A model generated the notes under the pieces. That model did no database searches. It was not told the origin of the DNA and saw nothing but the letters and a program-made list of their open reading frames with translations. 64,000 nt of DNA from Alcanivorax sp. REN37. Lineage in GTDB: Bacteria; Pseudomonadota; Gammaproteobacteria; Pseudomonadales; Alcanivoracaceae. This document shows positions 46,190 to 55,651 of the stretch, in pieces. The position numbers were made by a program, and so were the translations under genes. Within the stretch, counting starts at the first letter, position 1; the number at the start of each line of letters is the position of its first letter. The stretch lies in the NCBI RefSeq assembly GCF_041102775.1, contig NZ_JBGCUO010000001.1, forward strand, positions 1,674,001 to 1,738,000, written 5' to 3'.

Positions 46190-47766
46190 GTCTTCTGTCT
46201 GTCACAGACCTGAGCGTGCGCTTTGGCGACCACACCGTGGTGGACCAGCTGTCGCTGTCGCTGCAACGCGGACGCATGCTGGCGCTGGTGGGCGAGTCCG
46301 GCTCCGGCAAGTCGCTCACGGCACTGGCCCTAATGCGGCTGCTGCCCCACAGCGCCATGATGTCGGCCAGCGCCATCACCCTAGCCGGCGAAGACCTCCT
46401 GCATTGCAACGACGCGCAGATGCGTAGCCTGCGCGGCCGCCGCATCGGCATGATTTTTCAGGAGCCGCTCAGTGCTCTGAACCCCCTGCATCGGGTATCG
46501 CGCCAGATCGGTGAGTGCCTGCAAGTGCACCAACGCCTGAGTGCCAGCGCGGTGCGCCAACGCACGCTGGAGTTGCTGGCCCAAGTGCAACTGCCAGATC
46601 CGGAACGTTTCCTTGAGCGCTTTCCGCACCAGCTCTCCGGCGGCCAACGCCAGCGGGTGATGATCGCCATGGCGCTGGCCAACGGCCCGGAACTGCTGAT
46701 TGCCGATGAACCCACGACCGCGCTCGATGTCACCGTGCAGGCCGGCATTCTGTCCTTGCTAAAACAGCTGCAGAACGAACTTGGCTTGGCGGTGCTGCTG
46801 ATCACCCACGACCTCGGCGTGGTCGCCGGCCACGCCGATGACGTGGCAGTGATGCACCAGGGCCGCGTGGTGGAACACGGCCCGGCGCAACAGGTACTGA
46901 CGGCACCGCAGGCGGAATACACGCGCCATTTGCTGGCCTCGGAACCCGATGGCCAAGCGAGTCCTGCGGCCCTCCCCGATGCTGCCCCGTTACTGGCGGC
47001 CGAACGCTTGAGTGTACGTTTCAAACAGCCCACACCGCTGTTCCGCCCCCGTCGCTGGCTGCATGCCGTGGATAAGGTCTCGTTACAGGTCGCACCAGGG
47101 CAGACGCTGGGCATTGTTGGCGAAAGCGGCAGCGGCAAAAGCACACTGGCGCTGGCGCTGCTGCGGCTGATCCGCAGTGACGGCAGCATCCGCCTCGGCG
47201 ACCAGCAACTCGACACCCTGCGCGGTACGCGCGCGTTGCGACCAGTGCGAGCGCGGCTGCAAGTGGTATTCCAAGACCCGTGGAGTACGCTCAACCCGCG
47301 CCTGACCGTCGGCCAGATCATTACCGAGGGGCTGCGGGTGCATCTGCCACAGCTGTCTGCGGCGGAACAGGATCAACGGCTGCAGGAAATGCTATCCGAG
47401 GTGGGATTGGAGGCTGATGCCGCACACCGCTATCCGCATGAGTTTTCCGGCGGCCAGCGCCAGCGCATCGCCATTGCCCGGGCGCTGATTCTGCACCCGC
47501 AGGTGCTGATTCTGGACGAACCGACCTCGGCACTGGACCGCAGCGTGCAGCACCAGGTGCTGACCCTGCTGAAACGGCTGCAGCAACGCCATGGGCTGAC
47601 CTACCTCTTTATCAGCCACGACCTCAAAGTGGTGCGCAGCATCAGCCACCAGGTGCTAGTGATGAAGGACGGTAAGGTGGTCGAAAGTGGTGCCACCGAG
47701 ACGTTGTTCCAGCAGCCGCAAAACCCTTACACGCAACAATTGCTGGCCGCCGCGTTCGCCCGCTGA
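46186..47766 (+). CDS. yejF: Peptide ABC transporter dual ATPase (YejF-like)
   Basis: Two ABC ATPase domains in one chain of 526 residues. The first has Walker [11 protein letters not shown] and signature [15 protein letters not shown]; the second (from about 280) has [16 protein letters not shown] and [19 protein letters not shown]. Each is followed by a Walker B Asp-Glu. This fused arrangement distinguishes YejF from split OppD/OppF. It is the last gene of the mltD-side operon; the fabI promoter follows. Confidence 0.93.
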   Translation: MSLLSVTDLSVRFGDHTVVDQLSLSLQRGRMLALVGESGSGKSLTALALMRLLPHSAMMSASAITLAGEDLLHCNDAQMRSLRGRRIGMIFQEPLSALNPLHRVSRQIGECLQVHQRLSASAVRQRTLELLAQVQLPDPERFLERFPHQLSGGQRQRVMIAMALANGPELLIADEPTTALDVTVQAGILSLLKQLQNELGLAVLLITHDLGVVAGHADDVAVMHQGRVVEHGPAQQVLTAPQAEYTRHLLASEPDGQASPAALPDAAPLLAAERLSVRFKQPTPLFRPRRWLHAVDKVSLQVAPGQTLGIVGESGSGKSTLALALLRLIRSDGSIRLGDQQLDTLRGTRALRPVRARLQVVFQDPWSTLNPRLTVGQIITEGLRVHLPQLSAAEQDQRLQEMLSEVGLEADAAHRYPHEFSGGQRQRIAIARALILHPQVLILDEPTSALDRSVQHQVLTLLKRLQQRHGLTYLFISHDLKVVRSISHQVLVMKDGKVVESGATETLFQQPQNPYTQQLLAAAFAR

Positions 47767-47880
47767 AGCGCACCAACAGTAACAGGTGGTTGCACTTTAG
47801 CGGTGTGTGCCCGCGGCCATTTCCGCTACCGTGCAGTCACAAAAATAGCGCCGGACCGGCGCCAATGAGTTGCCTGCGGG

Positions 47881-47886
47881 TATACT
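47881..47886 (+). promoter_or_regulatory. Candidate -10 box of the fabI promoter
   Basis: TATACT lies 39 nt before the fabI ATG and is followed by GCGCCC. A convincing -35 hexamer is not visible 16-18 bp upstream, so an activator may be needed or the call may be wrong. Confidence 0.4.
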
Positions 47887-47924
47887 GCGCCCGCTCCCTG
47901 AATTCTGAAGTGAGAGGATGTTCC

Positions 47925-48722
47925 ATGGGCTTTCTTAGCGGCAAACGTTTCCTGATCGTCGGCATCGCCAGCGAGCGCTCCATCGCCTGGGGCATTGCCG
48001 AAGCCATGCACCGCCAAGGGGCCGAACTGGCCTTCACCTACCAGAACGACAAGCTGCGCACCCGCGTGGAAAAAGCCGCGCTGGCGTTCGGCAGCAGCAC
48101 CGAGCTGTGCTTCCCCTGCGATGTGGCGGAAGACGCCCAGATCGACGCAGTGTTTGCTGAACTGACGGCGCGCTGGAGCGACGGCATTGACGGCATCGTC
48201 CACGCCGTGGGCTTCGCCCCCGCCCATGAACTGGACGGCAACTTCGTTGACGTGGCCACCCGTGACGGCTTCCGTATTGCCCACGACATTTCCGCCTACA
48301 GCTTGGTGGCGCTGGCCAAAGCAGGCCACGCATTGCTGAAAGCACGTCGAGGCAGCCTGTTGACGCTGACCTACCATGCTTCCATGCAGACCGTGCCGAA
48401 CTACAACGTGATGGGCATGGCCAAGGCCAGCTTGGAAGCGGGTGTGCGTTATCTGGCCAGCAGCATGGGCCCGGAAGGCATCCGCGTGAACGCCATTTCC
48501 GCTGGACCGATTCGCACTCTGGCGGCATCCGGCATCAAGCGCTTCCGCGACATGCTCGACGCCAACGCCGCCAAAGCGCCGCTGCGTCGCAATGTCACCA
48601 TCGAGGAAGTCGGCAACGCTGCGGCCTTCCTGTGCTCAGACCTGGCGTCCGGCATCACCGGCGAGATCCTGTACGTGGACAGCGGTGCCAGCACCGTGCA
48701 CACCACCCAGGACATCGAGTAA
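47925..48722 (+). CDS. fabI: Enoyl-[acyl-carrier-protein] reductase (NADH) FabI
   Basis: Short-chain dehydrogenase-like enzyme of 265 residues completing each cycle of fatty-acid elongation. The modified cofactor motif [14 protein letters not shown] and the catalytic Tyr-x6-Lys in [14 protein letters not shown] are typical of FabI, as is [14 protein letters not shown]. FabI is the target of triclosan. The ribosome site GAGAGGAT precedes the ATG. A strong terminator follows. Confidence 0.95.
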   Translation: MGFLSGKRFLIVGIASERSIAWGIAEAMHRQGAELAFTYQNDKLRTRVEKAALAFGSSTELCFPCDVAEDAQIDAVFAELTARWSDGIDGIVHAVGFAPAHELDGNFVDVATRDGFRIAHDISAYSLVALAKAGHALLKARRGSLLTLTYHASMQTVPNYNVMGMAKASLEAGVRYLASSMGPEGIRVNAISAGPIRTLAASGIKRFRDMLDANAAKAPLRRNVTIEEVGNAAAFLCSDLASGITGEILYVDSGASTVHTTQDIE

Positions 48723-48742
48723 CAGGGCTGACTGCCCACAGC

Positions 48743-48768
48743 AAAAGCGCGGCAACAGCCGCGCTTTT
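48743..48768 (+). terminator. fabI Rho-independent terminator
   Basis: AAAAGCGCGGC (48743-48753) pairs with GCCGCGCTTTT (48758-48768) around AACA and is followed by further T residues. The stem is nearly the same as that at 49041-49068. Confidence 0.9.
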
Positions 48769-49040
48769 TTTTGCTTTCAATCTCGCCTGAGCCCGCCAAA
48801 CTCGGCCGCATTCCTAGGCCGCTCCGGCGCCTCGTCCAGTGACGCACCATCAACGCAGCAAGCATTCCAGCCGCCCCGCGATGGCTCTGTGTGGTTGCAT
48901 CCCTCTCGGCGGATCGGCAGCCGCTGTGTCCGCCCCGAATGTGAGCCGCCTCGGACCTGCGCGGCGCGCTATAACCTCGGGCCGAGCACCCACCTCAATG
49001 ACCTACTCGCCGCCGTCCAAAGACCGCTGCGCAGACATAA
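48769..49040. other. Intergenic stretch between convergent terminators, no gene recognised
   Basis: The 272 bp between the fabI and ppiD terminators hold no open frame with family resemblance or a credible ribosome site. One feature stands out: TATAAC (48970-48975), a possible -10 about 65-100 nt before the downstream hairpin with T run on the plus strand. A small RNA of about 90 nt is conceivable, but no -35 box supports it. Confidence 0.35.
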
Positions 49041-49068
49041 AAAAAGCGCGGCTCACACCGCGCTTTTT
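49041..49068. terminator. ppiD terminator, bidirectional
   Basis: AAAAAGCGCGG (49041-49051) pairs with CCGCGCTTTTT (49058-49068) around CTCACA. T-tracts appear on both strands; it ends ppiD on the minus strand. Confidence 0.88.
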
Positions 49069-49085
49069 TTGATCGACCGAGCCGT

Positions 49086-51026
49086 TTACTCGACCTCGCC
49101 TTCTGCTGCGGAAGTCAGGCGATCCAGGTACAGCTTGACGTCGCCGGTCTCACGCATCCAGGTCATCACGCGGCGGAAGGTGTTGCCACCCTCCAACTCG
49201 GCCAGACGTAACAGCGCTTCTGCTTGCTGCTGGTCGTCGAGGCCGTCTACCTGGCCATCGCGCACAGCGATCAGCATCACCGCAGCCAAGTCGCCATTAT
49301 CGAGGCGGAACACCTCTGTCATGGTGTCGCCCTCTTGCGGGCGCGCCATGCGGAACAGCCGCTCTGCCACCGCATTGTTACGGCTATCACCACCCCGCTC
49401 TACCCCTTCCAAAGATTCCACCGGGTGCTGCCAGGCGTCAGCAATAGCGGCGAGATCGGCACCTTCGCTGAGCAAGGCACGGGCACGGTCTTCCTGCTGG
49501 GCCAGTTGCTCAGCCGCCGCATCACGTTGCAGGCGGGCGCGGATATCATCCTGCACTTCAGCCAGCTCCATTTGCGTTTCCGGACGGTGATCGGCAACCC
49601 GCACCACCACGAAGCGGCTGTCGCTGAGTTCGATCAAGCGGCTATTCTGCTGACCAGACAGTACCGAGCGCTCATTCAGTTCCGCGCGCACATCGTGCTC
49701 CGCGGCAATGCCTTGCGGTTGGCTCAGCGTGAAGAACGGTGACGTTTTCAGCGACAGGCCCAGCGTTTCCGCCGGCACCGTCAGATCTGGGTGCTCAAAT
49801 GCCATCTCTTCCAGCCGCGGCACCGCATCAGCCAACAACTCTTCCTGCCGCGATTCGCGCAGTTCTTCCAGCAATGCCTGGCGCTGCTCTTCAAAGGTCG
49901 GCTGGCGCGGCACGCGGATATCAGTAACGGTCAGCAGGTGGATACCGTCGTCGCTGCGCACCGGCTGCGACACTTCGCCTTTCTCCAGCGCGAAGGTGAC
50001 TTGGGCTAGCTCACCACCCAATGCTTCGCGGGTCAGCAGACCGAGCCGACCGCCGTTATTGCGCGTGGCGATATCTTCAGAATGCGCCTTGGCCAGCGTT
50101 GCGAAATCAGCACTGCCGGCAGACAGCTCCGCACGAACTTTCTCAGCTTCGGCAATGGCCGCCGCTTCATCACGCTCGGCGGTAATCCGGAACAGCATGT
50201 GCGCCACTTGGCGGCGCTCTTCGAACGCGCCGCCTTGCTGCTGGGCCACGCGCTGACGGGCGTCAAACTCATCACGCAGTGCCTGCTCGGAAACATCAAC
50301 CTGATCGGCAAACGCCGCCCGGCTCAGCTCGATGTACTCCAACTGGTATTCATCCGGCCGCATGAAGTCGCCCAGATGGCTGTCGTAATAGGCTTTCACT
50401 TGCTCGTCGCTGATCTCAACACTGGCGGCCAGCTGGCTCAGCGTCAGCTGCACGTAGCGCGCATCACGCTGCTGCTCACCCAGGCGACGCAGGTCGGCCA
50501 GTTCGTAGGGCAGTGCGAATTCGGTGTCCTCGTAGCCGGCACGGATCTGGTTGGCCAGCACTTCATCCTTGATCGCCACCAAGAAGGTGGACGGCGTATG
50601 ACCGTAGGCACGGACGGTGCGCTCAAACAGCGCCATGTCGAAGCGGCCATTGATCTGGAAGTCTTCCATCTGCATCAGCAGGCTGCCGGCCTGCTCATCG
50701 CTGATCTGCATGCCGGACGATTTTGCGGCACTCAGGATGACCAAGTTGTTGACCATGCCCTGCAACACCATCGGTGCGGTGACGATGCTTTCCAGCAGGC
50801 GCGGGTCCAGGTTCGGTGATTGACGCATCATGTTGGCGCGGGTCACCCGCACGCGATCTTCCACCACGCTGCGGTAGATCGGCGTGTCATCCACGCGCGC
50901 CACGACGTCGCCGCTGTTGCCCCCGGTGAAGTAGCCGTAAAAGGCGGTGATCACAAACGGCACTATGATCAGTGCCAGCAGGATCTTGCCACCTGGTCCC
51001 TGCAGGAATTTCCTGAAGCCTTGCAT
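49086..51026 (-). CDS. ppiD: Periplasmic folding chaperone PpiD
   Basis: Inner-membrane-anchored chaperone of 646 residues. The N-terminus MQGFRKFLQGPGGKILLALI leads into one transmembrane helix (about 14-36). A SurA-like N-terminal chaperone domain and a parvulin domain (about 255-370, RRQVAHMLFRITAE) follow, then a long helical C-terminus. PpiD contacts SecYEG and helps newly exported proteins. ATG at 51026 with GGAGA upstream is chosen; upstream codons in frame do not fit. It lies beside hupB and lon as in most gammaproteobacteria. Confidence 0.94.
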   Translation of the reverse strand: MQGFRKFLQGPGGKILLALIIVPFVITAFYGYFTGGNSGDVVARVDDTPIYRSVVEDRVRVTRANMMRQSPNLDPRLLESIVTAPMVLQGMVNNLVILSAAKSSGMQISDEQAGSLLMQMEDFQINGRFDMALFERTVRAYGHTPSTFLVAIKDEVLANQIRAGYEDTEFALPYELADLRRLGEQQRDARYVQLTLSQLAASVEISDEQVKAYYDSHLGDFMRPDEYQLEYIELSRAAFADQVDVSEQALRDEFDARQRVAQQQGGAFEERRQVAHMLFRITAERDEAAAIAEAEKVRAELSAGSADFATLAKAHSEDIATRNNGGRLGLLTREALGGELAQVTFALEKGEVSQPVRSDDGIHLLTVTDIRVPRQPTFEEQRQALLEELRESRQEELLADAVPRLEEMAFEHPDLTVPAETLGLSLKTSPFFTLSQPQGIAAEHDVRAELNERSVLSGQQNSRLIELSDSRFVVVRVADHRPETQMELAEVQDDIRARLQRDAAAEQLAQQEDRARALLSEGADLAAIADAWQHPVESLEGVERGGDSRNNAVAERLFRMARPQEGDTMTEVFRLDNGDLAAVMLIAVRDGQVDGLDDQQQAEALLRLAELEGGNTFRRVMTWMRETGDVKLYLDRLTSAAEGEVE

Positions 51027-51142
51027 TATTGTCTCCGTTGCGGCGCACACCCATCCGGCTTCCGCGCCTGCCCCCAGGGTACGGCGGAACACCATGACCA
51101 TGCTTGATAGTGTCGAAGCCCGGTGGGCCGGGCCGGCTGCTA

Positions 51143-51171
51143 TATATAGGCGACCTGAGCAGGGCTGACAA
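51143..51171 (-). promoter_or_regulatory. Sigma-70 promoter upstream of ppiD
   Basis: On the minus strand TTGTCA (complement of 51166-51171), a 17-bp spacer and TATATA (complement of 51143-51148) form a near-consensus promoter about 115 bp before the ppiD start, downstream of the tRNA-Asp terminator. Confidence 0.75.
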
Positions 51172-51210
51172 CAATTGCCGACGCTTTGTTCCGTTGCCGG
51201 CAGCCCATAA

Positions 51211-51240
51211 CAAAAAAGCGCATCCCGAGGGATACGCTTT
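51211..51240 (-). terminator. Terminator of the hupB/tRNA-Asp transcript
   Basis: On the minus strand the arms AAAGCGTATCCC and GGGATGCGCTTT (one G-T or mismatch pair) flank a 2-3 nt loop and are followed by a run of six T. It lies 6-8 nt after the encoded CCA of tRNA-Asp. Confidence 0.85.
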
Positions 51241-51245
51241 GATGT

Positions 51246-51322
51246 TGGCGGAGCGGACGGGACTCGAACCCGCGACCCCCGGCGTGACAGGCCGGTATTC
51301 TAACCGACTGAACTACCGCTCC
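51246..51322 (-). tRNA. tRNA-Asp (anticodon GTC)
   Basis: A 77-nt cloverleaf with encoded CCA. Acceptor arms GGAGCGG and CCGCTCC pair, the anticodon stem CCGGC/GCCGG encloses CTGTCAC (anticodon GTC), and the T loop is GGTTCGAGTCC. The 5' end lies only 13 nt after the hupB stop, with no promoter or terminator between, so it is probably processed from the hupB transcript. Confidence 0.97.
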
Positions 51323-51335
51323 TGAACCTGGGCGC

Positions 51336-51608
51336 TCAGTTAACCGCGTCTTTCAGTGCCTTGCCCGGTTTGAAGCCCGGTACGTTGGCTTCCGCGATTT
51401 GGATCACTTCGCGGGTCTGCGGGTTGCGGCCTTCACGGGCGGCGCGCTTTTTCACGGTGAAGGTGCCGAAGCCAACCAGGGACACGGAATCACCGCCTTT
51501 CAGGGCAGTGGTGATGGCCTCAATGGTGGCGTCCAGTGCACGGCCAGCGTCTGCTTTGGAAATGTCCGCGGATGCTGCGATGGCATCGATGAGTTCAGAT
51601 TTGTTCAC
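51336..51608 (-). CDS. hupB: DNA-binding protein HU-beta
   Basis: Nucleoid protein of 90 residues. [20 protein letters not shown] opens the helical part; [20 protein letters not shown] is the DNA-binding beta-arm signature (residues 46-65), and the end [15 protein letters not shown] is typical. The start codon is GTG, with AGGGG 7 nt upstream. A near-consensus promoter lies about 70 bp before the start. It lies between lon and ppiD, the conserved order. Confidence 0.96.
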   Translation of the reverse strand: MNKSELIDAIAASADISKADAGRALDATIEAITTALKGGDSVSLVGFGTFTVKKRAAREGRNPQTREVIQIAEANVPGFKPGKALKDAVN

Positions 51609-51678
51609 AAAAAACCCCTTTTATGATTTTCCGGTTTTCCACTGGAGCGCTCGACACGTCCCTGTAACGGAAGCGGCC

Positions 51679-51707
51679 TTTATACCAACGGCCTCAGAAC
51701 CCGTCAA
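51679..51707 (-). promoter_or_regulatory. Strong sigma-70 promoter of hupB
   Basis: On the minus strand TTGACG (complement of 51702-51707), a 17-bp spacer and TATAAA (complement of 51679-51684). Both boxes differ from consensus at one position. It also probably drives tRNA-Asp. Confidence 0.85.
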
Positions 51708-51771
51708 GGAAGCATGCAGCCGAGTCGTGGAGCCTTTACAGTTGCGTTAATTACCCTTGCACAAGCGCACG

Positions 51772-51803
51772 AAAAAACCCTTGACCCGAAGCGGGTCAAG
51801 GGT
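51772..51803 (-). terminator. lon Rho-independent terminator
   Basis: ACCCTTGACCCG (51777-51788) and CGGGTCAAGGGT (51792-51803) pair perfectly around AAG, followed on the minus strand by six T. The stem begins 4 nt after the lon stop codon. Confidence 0.92.
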
Positions 51804-51807
51804 GCTT

Positions 51808-54204
51808 TCAGTGGGTACTGATGCGATCTGCTTCGGAGGATTTAGTGTCCTCAGCAGTCGCCAAATCTGCTTCCACTTCTTCCGGGGTCAGCGGCGCCGG
51901 CAAGTGCTGCAATGCCAGCTCCAATACTTCATCAACCCACTTCACCGGCTTGATCTCCAGCCCGGCCATGATGTTGTCCGGGATTTCCTTCAAGTCACGT
52001 TCGTTGTCGAACGGGATCAACACGGTGCGGATGCCGCCGCGTTTGGCGGCCAGCAGTTTTTCTTTCAAGCCGCCAATGGGCAGTACCTGACCACGCAGAG
52101 TGATCTCACCGGTCATCGCCACTTCTGCTTTTACCGGAATACCGGTCAGCACGGACACCAAGGTGGTGCACATGGCGATCCCGGCACTGGGCCCGTCTTT
52201 CGGCGTCGCACCTTCCGGCACGTGGATGTGGAAATCGCTGCGTTCGAGCTGACGACGACGCACACCCAGCGATGCCGCACGGCTTTTGACCACCGTGTAG
52301 GCGGCGCGAATCGATTCCTGCATCACATCACCGAGCGAACCAGTCATGGTTACCATGCCCTTGCCTGGCGTCGACACCCCTTCAATGGTGAGCAGCTCGC
52401 CGCCCACCGAGGTCCACGCCAAACCGGTCACCTGCCCCACTTGGTCTTGCTCCTCGGCGCGACCGAAGTCGAACTTACGCACGCCAAGGTAGGTTTCCAC
52501 CGTCGCCTCGGTAACCTGCACTGGCTCGTCGCTGCCGGCCAGCAGGTGCGCTTTTACGACCTTACGGCACACCTTGCTGATCGCTCGCTCGAGCCCGCGC
52601 ACGCCAGCTTCGCGGGTGTAATGACGCACAATGTACTGCAACGCTTCGTCGTCGAACGTCAGCTCACCTTTCTTAAGACCGTTGGCTTCCGCCTGCTTCG
52701 GCACCAAGTATTGGCGCGCGATGTTGATCTTCTCGTCCTCGGTGTAACCAGGGATCCGAATCACTTCCATCCGGTCCAGCAACGGCGCTGGGATGTTCAT
52801 CGAGTTGGAGGTGCAGATGAACAATGTTTCCGACAAATCGAAATCGACTTCCAGGTAGTGGTCGTTGAACGTGCCGTTCTGTTCCGGGTCGAGCACTTCC
52901 AGCAGCGCCGACGACGGGTCGCCGCGCATATCCATGCCCATCTTGTCGATTTCGTCGAGCAGGAACAGCGGATTGCGTACGCCAACCTTGGACAGGCGCT
53001 GGATCACCTTGCCCGGCATCGAGCCAATGTAAGTGCGGCGATGACCGCGAATTTCCGCCTCATCGCGCACGCCACCCAGTGCCATGCGCACAAACTTGCG
53101 GTTAGTGGCCTTGGCGATCGACTGACCGAGTGAGGTCTTGCCCACCCCCGGCGGCCCGACCAGGCACAGCACCGGACCTTTGACCTTGCCGACACGGCTT
53201 TGCACAGCAAGAAATTCGAGGATGCGATCCTTCACTTCTTCCAAGCCGTAGTGGTCTTGGTCGAGGATATCTTGCGCCACCTTCAAGTCGTTACGGACCT
53301 TGGAACGCTTCTTCCACGGCACCGTCACCATCCAATCGAGATAGCTGCGTACTACTGTCGCTTCAGCAGACATCGGCGACATCATGCGCAGTTTGCCGAG
53401 CTCAGCCAGCGCTTTGTCGCGCGCCTCCTTGGGCATACCGGCCGCCTGGATTTTTTTCTCCAGCTCTTCGGTCTCGTTACCGCCCTCGTCCATGTCGCCG
53501 AGTTCTTTCTGGATGGCTTTCATCTGCTCATTCAGATAGTACTCGCGCTGGCTTTTCTCCATCTGTTTCTTGACCCGGCCGCGGATGCGCTTTTCGACAT
53601 TGAGGATGTCGATTTCAGCGTCCATCAGCGCGACCAAGTGCTCGACGCGCTGGATCACGTCGACCATCTCCAGCACGTCCTGCTTCTCGTCGATCTTCAA
53701 CTGCAGGTGCGCGGCGATGGTATCAGTCAGACGCGGCAGTTCGTCGATCGACGACACCGACGTCACGATCTCCTGGGCCACTTTCTTCGACAGCTTCACG
53801 TACTGCTCGAACTGCTCGATCAGCTTGCGCACCAGCGCGTCAGCCTCGGCACCTTCCGGCGCTCGGTCGGCCAACAGGCGTACATCGGCCAGTGCACACT
53901 CATCGTCGCTGCGCACTTTCGAAACCTGGCCACGCTGCACACCCTCGACCAACACCTTCACGGTGCCGTCCGGCAATTTCAGCATCTGCAGAATGGTGGA
54001 AACGGTGCCGACGGTATGCAGGTCATCCGCCACCGGATCATCGTCGGAGGCGTTACGCTGGGCCACCAGCAGCACCTGTTTGTCGCCGGCCATGGCCAGT
54101 TCCAGTGCACGGATCGACTTGGCGCGACCGACAAACAACGGAATGACCATGTGCGGGTACACCACCACATCACGCAGTGGCAGCAAAGGAATATCTTTCA
54201 ACAC
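51808..54204 (-). CDS. lon: ATP-dependent protease La (canonical Lon)
   Basis: Main cytosolic AAA+ protease, 798 residues as in P. aeruginosa. LAN domain begins LPLLPLRDVVVYPHMVIPLF; Walker A GPPGVGKT (350-357), Walker B LFLLDEIDKMG, catalytic Ser673 in KDGPSAGIAM and the Lys in GGLKEKLLAAKRGG. The GTG at 54204 is chosen because GAGG lies 6 nt upstream and the resulting (M)LKDIPLLPLRD matches family starts; a longer reading from 54234 does not. It follows clpX by 42 nt and ends at its own terminator. Confidence 0.95.
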   Translation of the reverse strand: MLKDIPLLPLRDVVVYPHMVIPLFVGRAKSIRALELAMAGDKQVLLVAQRNASDDDPVADDLHTVGTVSTILQMLKLPDGTVKVLVEGVQRGQVSKVRSDDECALADVRLLADRAPEGAEADALVRKLIEQFEQYVKLSKKVAQEIVTSVSSIDELPRLTDTIAAHLQLKIDEKQDVLEMVDVIQRVEHLVALMDAEIDILNVEKRIRGRVKKQMEKSQREYYLNEQMKAIQKELGDMDEGGNETEELEKKIQAAGMPKEARDKALAELGKLRMMSPMSAEATVVRSYLDWMVTVPWKKRSKVRNDLKVAQDILDQDHYGLEEVKDRILEFLAVQSRVGKVKGPVLCLVGPPGVGKTSLGQSIAKATNRKFVRMALGGVRDEAEIRGHRRTYIGSMPGKVIQRLSKVGVRNPLFLLDEIDKMGMDMRGDPSSALLEVLDPEQNGTFNDHYLEVDFDLSETLFICTSNSMNIPAPLLDRMEVIRIPGYTEDEKINIARQYLVPKQAEANGLKKGELTFDDEALQYIVRHYTREAGVRGLERAISKVCRKVVKAHLLAGSDEPVQVTEATVETYLGVRKFDFGRAEEQDQVGQVTGLAWTSVGGELLTIEGVSTPGKGMVTMTGSLGDVMQESIRAAYTVVKSRAASLGVRRRQLERSDFHIHVPEGATPKDGPSAGIAMCTTLVSVLTGIPVKAEVAMTGEITLRGQVLPIGGLKEKLLAAKRGGIRTVLIPFDNERDLKEIPDNIMAGLEIKPVKWVDEVLELALQHLPAPLTPEEVEADLATAEDTKSSEADRISTH

Positions 54205-54246
54205 GACGGGCCTCGTTGGCGCTCGGCGGAACACACCGCCCCGGAC

Positions 54247-55551
54247 TCAGTCCGGGGCGACCTTGGAAGGCGGCTGTTCGCTGCGGGCGTAAATCAGCAA
54301 CGGCTCCGACTCGCCGCGAATGGCGGCAGCGTCGATGACCACCTTGCTGACGCCTTCCAGCGCCGGCACGTCATACATGGAGTCGAGCAGCACGTTCTCA
54401 AGGATCGAACGCAGACCCCGTGCACCGGTGCGGCGCTCCATTGCTTTCTGGGCAATGGCACGCAGCGCGTCTTCGCGGAAGTCCAGCTCCACCCCTTCCA
54501 TCTCGAACAAATGGCCGTACTGCTTGGTGAGTGCGTTGCGTGGCTCGGTGAGGATCTGCACCAGTGCCTCTTCGGACAGTTCTTCGAGCGTGGCGATCAC
54601 CGGCAGACGGCCGATGAATTCCGGGATCAGACCGAACTTCACCAGGTCTTCCGGCTCCACTTCGGTCAGCGTCTTGCCGATGTTCAGCGCGCCGCTTTCC
54701 TTGCTCTTCACTTCCGCTGAGAAGCCGATACCGCCCTTCTCTGAACGGTCACGGATGATTTTCTCCAGACCGGCAAAGGCACCACCACAAATGAACAAGA
54801 TATTGGAGGTGTCCACCTGCAGGAACTCCTGCTGCGGATGCTTGCGCCCACCCTGCGGCGGCACTGACGCCACAGTGCCCTCGATCAGCTTCAGCAGCGC
54901 CTGCTGCACGCCCTCACCCGATACATCACGGGTGATCGACGGGTTGTCAGACTTACGCGAGATTTTGTCGATCTCGTCGATGTAAACGATGCCCATCTGG
55001 GCGCGCTCAACATCGTAGTCACATTTCTGCAGCAGCTTCTGGATAATATTTTCCACGTCCTCACCCACATAACCGGCTTCGGTCAGGGTGGTGGCGTCAG
55101 CAATGGTGAACGGCACATTGAGCAACCGGGCCAGCGTTTCGGCCAGCAACGTCTTACCGCTGCCGGTGGGCCCGATCAGTAGGATGTTGCTCTTCGACAG
55201 CTCGATACCATCGCCCTTGCGGGTACCGGATTTAGCTTCGCCGGTGCGCAGGCGCTTGTAGTGGTTGTAAACCGCTACCGCCAGCACTTTCTTGGCACGG
55301 TCCTGCCCGATCACGTACTCATCGAGGGTGGATTTAATTTCGTGCGGCTTCGGCAGGCTCTTCTGTTCACCGTCGGCATCATCCTCGCTGACTTCCTCGC
55401 GGATGATGTCGTTGCACAGGTCCACGCACTCATCACAGATGAACACGGAGGGACCGGCAATCAACTTGCGGACTTCATGCTGGCTCTTGCCGCAGAAGGA
55501 GCAGTACAGCAGTTTGCCGTCGTCGCCTTTTCCGCCGGAATGTTCGCTCAT
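54247..55551 (-). CDS. clpX: ClpXP protease ATP-binding subunit ClpX
   Basis: AAA+ unfoldase of 434 residues that feeds substrates to ClpP. The zinc-binding domain has Cys17, Cys20, Cys39 and Cys42. Walker A is [15 protein letters not shown], Walker [12 protein letters not shown], and the ClpP-docking IGF loop is [16 protein letters not shown] ribosome site precedes the ATG. It lies between clpP and lon on the same strand. Confidence 0.96.
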   Translation of the reverse strand: MSEHSGGKGDDGKLLYCSFCGKSQHEVRKLIAGPSVFICDECVDLCNDIIREEVSEDDADGEQKSLPKPHEIKSTLDEYVIGQDRAKKVLAVAVYNHYKRLRTGEAKSGTRKGDGIELSKSNILLIGPTGSGKTLLAETLARLLNVPFTIADATTLTEAGYVGEDVENIIQKLLQKCDYDVERAQMGIVYIDEIDKISRKSDNPSITRDVSGEGVQQALLKLIEGTVASVPPQGGRKHPQQEFLQVDTSNILFICGGAFAGLEKIIRDRSEKGGIGFSAEVKSKESGALNIGKTLTEVEPEDLVKFGLIPEFIGRLPVIATLEELSEEALVQILTEPRNALTKQYGHLFEMEGVELDFREDALRAIAQKAMERRTGARGLRSILENVLLDSMYDVPALEGVSKVVIDAAAIRGESEPLLIYARSEQPPSKVAPD

Positions 55552-55651
55552 CAGGTTGGCCTCTCATTGCGCTCGGCTGGTTGATGCGGGCTCAGGCCCG
55601 TTTTTCAAGGGCGGCGCCGTCACACGGCGCCGATTCCTTCGGCTGACTGGC

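Noticed and set aside
48839-49072. Possible small gene of 77 codons between fabI and ppiD
   Set aside because: No credible ribosome site, unusual composition, and it runs through the ppiD terminator hairpin.
48592-49590. 332-codon plus-strand frame crossing the fabI end and ppiD
   Set aside because: It overlaps fabI in another frame, crosses two terminators and lies antisense to ppiD.
51757-54720. Long plus-strand open frames (458 and 506 codons) opposite lon and clpX
   Set aside because: Their translations are His/Gln/Leu-rich shadows of highly conserved genes, with no ribosome sites or known motifs.
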